Below, in pieces: positions 58,001-60,000 of a stretch of DNA of 60,000 nucleotides. The notes under the pieces were generated by a model that saw nothing but the letters and a program-made list of their open reading frames with translations, did no database searches and was not told the DNA's origin. Numbering within the stretch: position 1 is the first letter of the stretch; every line of letters begins with the position of its first letter. Source of the stretch: Nematostella vectensis. Its lineage: Eukaryota; Cnidaria; Anthozoa; Actiniaria; Edwardsiidae. A program made the position numbers and the translations under genes. The stretch spans positions 1,242,001-1,302,000 of the forward strand of contig NC_064036.1 in the NCBI RefSeq assembly GCF_932526225.1, written 5' to 3'.

Positions 58001-59740
58001 TACCATTATGATCTGCTAAGCGTTCCTGGATAGCATGGAAACCATCATCTTTGCTGCAGAATAGAATAGGTACACTCAATCAAATGCATTGTTATCTGAT
58101 TTCAAAGGGGTTAAATTTAAATATCTATACATACTTTCCAATCCCCTCTGTGGTCGTAATAGATACACCATCAGCATTGCATAATGGCCAGAGACACTGA
58201 GACAACAGGGAAAATAAAGATGAAACTTGGGGTGATGGTTACTGATGATGAAAACAGCAACTAAGGTGTCAACTCAATCCGATTCAAAGTTCAATATTTA
58301 GAGGGTAGTGAATCAAGTTAAGCCAAACACATTATACGGCCAACATTATATTGACATAGAGGGTGAAGTTGACCATACAAATCTGATTTCGCATGCATTG
58401 CGATAAAAAAAAAACACTTTTTTGCCCATTTTCTACCCCCAACTCCAACTACTTCTTCTCTTTAAAGAAAAATATGGCTTTAAGGGTCCAAGAATAGTCT
58501 CCCAAAATTCAGTTGTGCTCTTAATTCAAGGCATTGCTTATGTAAGCTATAGCAAAGTTATCAAATTCTTGATACCAATAATTGTTCAAAATCTGGCTTA
58601 TAGGATTACATTGAGACACTTACCGAGTTTACTGGCATCGTCATTGGTTTGTTGGTCACTGGATCAGCTTTGGTCACAACAACAGTACAACAACCACAGC
58701 CACCCTCTCTACACATTACTTTGGTTCCTGAATATTAGAAACAAATATAGCTGCTATTGATCAACTAGACTACAAGTATTCAGGCGATCTGATAGAATTG
58801 GATACCCCTTGCTTTACCTCTTTCTTCACACAAAAATGCCATGATCAACCAGGTTTAGGGTAATTAAATCATCTTAAATTAGTCACTACACAGACCTCAA
58901 GCCTAGCAAATCCTATATTCCCTAATACTACAACAGGAGTTAAGTTAAGTTAATAATAGATGAGCCAAATGCATGAATCCTTTTATATGTAAAAAGAGTG
59001 TAACTGGCCAGACTCCAAAAACCCAGCCACCCAGCTGTGCATGTCACAGAACAAATGTAACTTTTTGACATTCATTTAATTATATCATTTCTATTTTACC
59101 TATTTTTATACCTTCACGTCATGACTATGCCTTTTTGGAGTAATTCATTTAACTTAAAGGTAAAATTAATGCCCTTGCAGCAGCACCCTTTGACCCCTTT
59201 ACCAACTGACCTGTAGCAGCTTTGAGGGGGAAGCAGCTTTTTGACTGCCTTTGTTATCTTGAATGCTTTTTAAAGAAAACAATGCCTGCTATTACCCTCT
59301 CCACCCCCCCCCCCCCCCTCTCCAAACTGCACAGACATAAAATAATGTCTGCCATTAACCCCTCAGGTTTTTCCCCTAAAGAAAAAAGAGTGATATAGAT
59401 ACACAAGGAGCAAAAAGGGGTCACAAATAGAGTGACAAAGAATGCAGACCCCCTTTAACAAAAGTAGCAATTTGTTTAACAATCACCTCTGGGAAAGGAA
59501 TGCAGGATAAGTAAGAGATTTGAATCCCCTTCACTCCTAGGTCTTTTCTTATTCATAAATGTCTAGTTTTTGCTTGAAATAGACTTTTTTCTTTGTTACA
59601 CACCAAGGCTACATTTTTTTCCTGTAACATAAGTACCTGTTAAATGTGGCTGGCTTCTTATCCACTCATTCAGACTCATGAGAGCATCTGGATTCATGAC
59701 AGTGTACTTGACTCCATTTAGAGAAAAGCTGACTTTCTTC
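28084..59740 (-). CDS. Xanthine dehydrogenase/aldehyde oxidase family molybdo-flavoenzyme (aldehyde-oxidase-like), 39 exons, 5' end outside window
   Basis: Main exons, 5' to 3': 59637-~59740, 58624-58727, 58135-58196, 57955-58053, 57793-57869, 57240-57304, 56723-56900, 56221-56294, 55515-55634, 55423-55446, 54842-54944, 54662-54774, 54054-54134, 53650-53754, 53497-53563, 53267-53358, 52757-52915, 52024-52104, 51677-51718, 51290-51382, 51120-51177, 50854-51000, 50325-50401, 47018-47127, 46684-46788, 46302-46380, 45949-46063, 45731-45811, 45536-45645, 45400-45454, 45155-45213, 44692-44853, 35885-35969, 35699-35742, 35302-35432, 34959-35090, 33973-34096, 28681-28777, 28227-28337. They give about 1240 residues, near the family's 1270-1350. 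Domain order is 2Fe-2S, FAD, molybdopterin. The family hydroxylates aldehydes or N-heterocycles with water and passes electrons through Mo, Fe-S and FAD. No ATG precedes the conserved start inside the window, so translation begins in an exon past 60000. The C-terminus is ambiguous: exon 39 either reads through to a TAG at 28150-28152, or splices at 28227 to an exon at 28084-28109. Confidence 0.9.
28562..28625 (+). repeat. About 31-bp tandem duplication
   Basis: ATCATCCTCTATCTAATCGT, then CCTCTATTGA, occurs twice directly, in oxidase intron 38. Confidence 0.8.
29026..29219. mobile_element. 194-bp foldback element with about 55-bp inverted arms
   Basis: The left arm, ATGTGCCTTGTTTGCGACGC, continues through CTCTCCGTGTTTGACTAGAAAACCC. 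It is matched by the right arm read in reverse, with few mismatches, leaving an 80-bp GC-rich centre. A fragment of the arm (GGTTTTCTAGTCAAACACGG) also occurs at about 33856, so the family is dispersed. It lies in the oxidase intron that holds the fucosyltransferase. Confidence 0.85.
29737..29832 (+). repeat. 16-bp tandem repeat, 6 copies
   Basis: The unit is CCTGAGATTTGTCCGG, repeated six times with one to three changes per unit. Confidence 0.9.
30000..30200. repeat. CGACATGT-rich low-complexity stretch
   Basis: CGACATGT, CACGTCACGACACGACACG and similar words recur in short direct and inverted order from about 29965 to 30195. No longer unit could be fixed. Confidence 0.5.
30667..30713. promoter_or_regulatory. 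Inverted pair of YY1-like motifs forming a perfect-stem hairpin
   Basis: GCCGCCATCTTGGTAG and CTACCAAAGATGGCGGCG form an inverted repeat with an 11-bp loop. Each arm contains AAGATGGCGGC, the consensus of YY1 sites in other animals. It lies about 0.8 kb upstream of the fucosyltransferase start. Binding is inferred. Confidence 0.5.
31282..31380. repeat. Inverted repeat upstream of the fucosyltransferase gene
   Basis: GTACCAGTGGCTCCAAGCTT at 31287 pairs with AAGCTTTGGAGCCTCTGGTA near 31375, enclosing about 50 bp. It lies some 155 bp before the start codon, so it falls in the promoter or 5' leader. It may be a foldback element. Confidence 0.75.
31536..32735 (+). CDS. Alpha-1,3-fucosyltransferase (GT10 family), single exon, 399 aa
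   Basis: This is an uninterrupted reading frame starting at ATG 31536; the frame is open upstream of it but holds no earlier ATG. Residues about 11-29 ([19 protein letters not shown]) form one membrane segment after a short basic tail, the type II topology of Golgi glycosyltransferases. A stem follows, with potential N-glycosylation sites (NRST, NSSA, NWTM, NHTA). The alpha-1,3-fucosyltransferase signature lies at about residues 265-298: [19 protein letters not shown] then GNLPIVLGG, with the conserved FEN, TEKYW and PIVLGG elements. Cysteines near both ends of the catalytic domain are typical. The enzyme transfers fucose from GDP-fucose to GlcNAc-containing glycans in the Golgi lumen. The gene lies antisense in the intron between oxidase exons 37 and 38. 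Lack of introns fits either a single-exon family or retroposition. The acceptor is unknown. Confidence 0.93.
   Translation: MEKNKVISNNTLIIVLVLVAFVSFYGLILTMETTPRQPRMKAVAYRKLNTSRAHAASTPIKQNRSTLTERKLVLFYTGFFGDMSWSFLSERVMNKLNEEPCPYKCRVTSDKKLFANSSAVIFHARDMPSVTTLNDLMRKKPVTQVWVYFIMENPINTPPPSQFNNMFNWTMTYSSKSDVFFPYGQYYASPSPSIADDFTQGKDKLIVWGVSHCGKLRDSVAKKLSEYLPVNIYGGCASRFPKRTQDGTTCPRFNQECDALMLRFKFALSFENEECPDYTTEKYWFAIQRGNLPIVLGGINDNVAIPGSYIHIKDFPNIKALSEYIKYLDKNHTAYNQYFQWKRKYKVNANAFSYTRAGCNLCSLLNTRKSPKVYEHLDRFWDRGMCNRESEKLLNIISG
33251..33478. mobile_element. Foldback element flanked by a 13-bp direct repeat
   Basis: Long inverted arms (ATCAACACAAGGTTGAAAAG ... GAAACAGAGTGGTTGC and the reverse complement) cover 33314-33466 around a 35-bp loop. 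TTATTTGCAAGTA is found at 33251-33263 and 33466-33478, a candidate target duplication, so about 200 bp were inserted. It lies in the oxidase intron, 0.5 kb after the fucosyltransferase. Confidence 0.75.
33548..33640 (-). repeat. Dispersed repeat copy C (inverted, shorter)
   Basis: The reverse complement of this stretch matches copy B at 34745 (CGCCATTTTATGCTCCCGCT, CTAATTCAAG). Copies B and C thus form an inverted pair about 1.1 kb apart around oxidase exon 37. Confidence 0.75.
34738..34910 (+). repeat. Dispersed repeat copy B
   Basis: It shares CGCCATTTTATGCTCCCGCT, AACCAAGATATTTTCG and CATTCGTAGATTGTTATT with 1224-1430, about 80-85 per cent identical by eye. It lies in oxidase intron 36, just downstream of exon 36. 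Confidence 0.75.
36030..44680. repeat. 43-bp satellite, about 195 units, filling an oxidase intron
   Basis: Each unit runs CTACTAACTATCTTTATTAC then GGTTACCCACCCTACCCTTGCCT. From about 36195 to 44590 the array is nearly gapless, with recurring variants (CTTT/CTCT, CCTACCC/CCAACCC/CCCACCC, TTGCCTC/TTGCCAC/TTGTCTC/CTGGACTC). At both edges it decays gradually into diverged units, reaching almost to exon 33 (35969) and to the donor of exon 32 (44692). The minus strand, the sense of the oxidase transcript, has three G3 runs per unit. Small frames inside it are meaningless because 43 is not a multiple of three. Confidence 0.99.
46140..46320 (-). repeat. Tandem copies of the oxidase exon 26 donor region
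   Basis: On the minus strand, exon 26 ends TACCTCGTTAAATACAAG|GTAACC. Downstream, CTCGTTAAATACAAGGTAAC recurs 35 bp later. Shorter GAGGTAACC/AAGGTAACC/CAGGTAACC units follow, spaced about 13-40 bp, about seven in all. They are decoy donors; use of the next one would shift the frame. Confidence 0.8.
47240..49690. repeat. 49 to 50-bp minisatellite, about 49 units
   Basis: The unit core is ACATGTATCAAGGAACCAAC, followed by ACACATGGACACACCAAGCA. Variants AACCAAC (49 bp) and AACCTTGC/AACCATGC (50 bp) alternate. It lies in oxidase intron 23. About two more diverged units occur at 50090-50195, beyond the SINE. Long frames of both strands here are artefacts. Confidence 0.98.
49705..50065 (+). mobile_element. 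tRNA-derived SINE interrupting the 49-bp array
   Basis: The head resembles a tRNA: GGTGGCCTAGTGTGTTAGCG is like an A box and GGTTCGAATCC is a perfect B box 30-35 nt later. A body with GGATAAGGACACTAAACTGG and AGGTCCC follows, a layout seen in SINEs of many invertebrates. Array units continue after it (50090 onward). The exact ends are uncertain. Confidence 0.72.
52085..52440 (-). repeat. Degenerate copies of the oxidase exon 18 acceptor region
   Basis: The true acceptor is GTTTCTACCCTCAG|GCGTCAGG. Upstream in the intron, ATTTCTCCATCCAGCGTCTG, ATTTCTCCCGTCAGCGTCAG and GGTTTCTCCCGTCAGCGTTT recur at about 70-90 bp spacing, each with CTAGGCGTTA-type sequence between (plus strand). Each copy has a pyrimidine tract and an AG before GCGT. 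Confidence 0.72.
53267..56900 (-). other. Oxidase gene, FAD-binding and flavoprotein C-terminal domains (exons 7-16)
   Basis: Exon 7 has [15 protein letters not shown] and [10 protein letters not shown], the FAD-domain opening. Exons 9-11 give [19 protein letters not shown] and [14 protein letters not shown], the conserved FAD-binding core. In exon 12 the region that in xanthine dehydrogenases reads FFTGYR is occupied by [11 protein letters not shown]. That argues against an NAD-using dehydrogenase and for an aldehyde oxidase. Exons 13-16 cover the flavoprotein C-terminal domain ([12 protein letters not shown] in exon 14). Exon 10 is a 24-nt micro-exon. Exon 9 ends in a GC donor (AAAAAG|GCAAGC). 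Confidence 0.85.
55210..55350. repeat. TGGCTAACT tandem repeat
   Basis: ACTGGCTAACTGATTGGCTA and TTTCTTACTAACC words repeat about seven times with a 14 to 28-bp period, in the oxidase intron after exon 10. No function visible. Confidence 0.85.
57240..59740 (-). other. Oxidase gene, N-terminal two-iron two-sulphur domains (exons 1-6)
   Basis: Exon 1 carries [10 protein letters not shown] and [15 protein letters not shown], the plant-ferredoxin-like fold. Exon 2 has [10 protein letters not shown], giving the Cys-x4-Cys-x2-Cys ligands of the first cluster; most family members have Ala where the extra Cys sits. Exon 4 has [16 protein letters not shown] and exon 5 has [14 protein letters not shown], the CxxC and CxC ligands of the second cluster. 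All expected Fe-S cysteines visible in these exons are present. The fourth ligand of cluster 1 would be the first Cys of exon 3 (CLWPLC). Confidence 0.9.
57405..57580 (+). repeat. About 102-bp tandem duplication
   Basis: GGGGTCGAGCGAAATG, then CATTTTTTTGCATTTT and ATCCATTTA blocks, occurs twice, at about 57408 and 57510, in the oxidase intron between exons 6 and 7. Confidence 0.8.
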
Positions 59741-60000
59741 ACAGGGTTCTCTACTGACCAGAACTTAAATGGAGCACGGCAAACCCCGCATGTCCCACTG
59801 TACACACCACTAGGCAGGGGACCATTCCTTGGAGTCAATCTATTATATATCGAGGGGGACGTAAGGGTTTGCAGTGATGCTGTTTTGACTTAAATCTGGT
59901 GCGGTTTTTTTTTGTATTTTGGGGTTTCTTTAGACTGCACGATTCACAGTTATTGACTTATTTTGAAGGATTGTTTTTTTTTAGTTGTTCTGCGCGATTT

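Overview
This is a eukaryotic, intron-rich animal window, probably from an anthozoan cnidarian (sea anemone or coral). The basis is the metazoan gene families present, GT-AG introns of roughly 50 bp to several kb, an L2/CR1-like retrotransposon of a kind I associate with cnidarians, and very abundant minisatellites and small foldback elements. No prokaryotic gene organisation is present. The species is an inference.

Layout. (1) 257-12214, minus strand: 17 exons of a RUFY1/2/3-like gene (RUN domain, coiled coils, start of a FYVE finger). It runs off the left edge inside the FYVE domain. (2) 12215-12666: a 452-bp head-to-head interval, probably a bidirectional promoter. (3) 12667-23230, plus strand: a 16-exon gene for a 443-residue WW-domain protein that I cannot name. 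A four-exon block in it has been duplicated. (4) 23231-28083: an intergenic, repeat-filled stretch without a convincing gene. (5) 28084-59740, minus strand: a 39-exon molybdo-flavoenzyme gene of the xanthine dehydrogenase/aldehyde oxidase family, most like aldehyde oxidase. Its first exon or exons lie beyond the right edge. (6) 31536-32735, plus strand: an intronless alpha-1,3-fucosyltransferase gene nested in antisense in an intron of the oxidase gene. A degenerate non-LTR retrotransposon (about 6535-9430) sits inside a RUFY intron.

The gene models were assembled by hand. Reading phase is kept across every junction. Summed exon lengths are multiples of three for the RUFY part (1722 nt) and the WW gene (1332 nt).

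The repeats are the striking part. One 8.7-kb oxidase intron (35970-44691) is almost entirely a 43-bp satellite of about 195 units. A 49-bp array fills much of another intron (47240-49690). Several local tandem duplications carry copies of exon/intron junctions. Examples are RUFY exons 4 and 14, WW-gene exon 6, and oxidase exons 18 and 26. They produce arrays of decoy splice sites and, in one case, an in-frame alternative acceptor. The genes do not look functionally linked: endosomal trafficking adaptor, WW adaptor, redox enzyme, Golgi glycosyltransferase.
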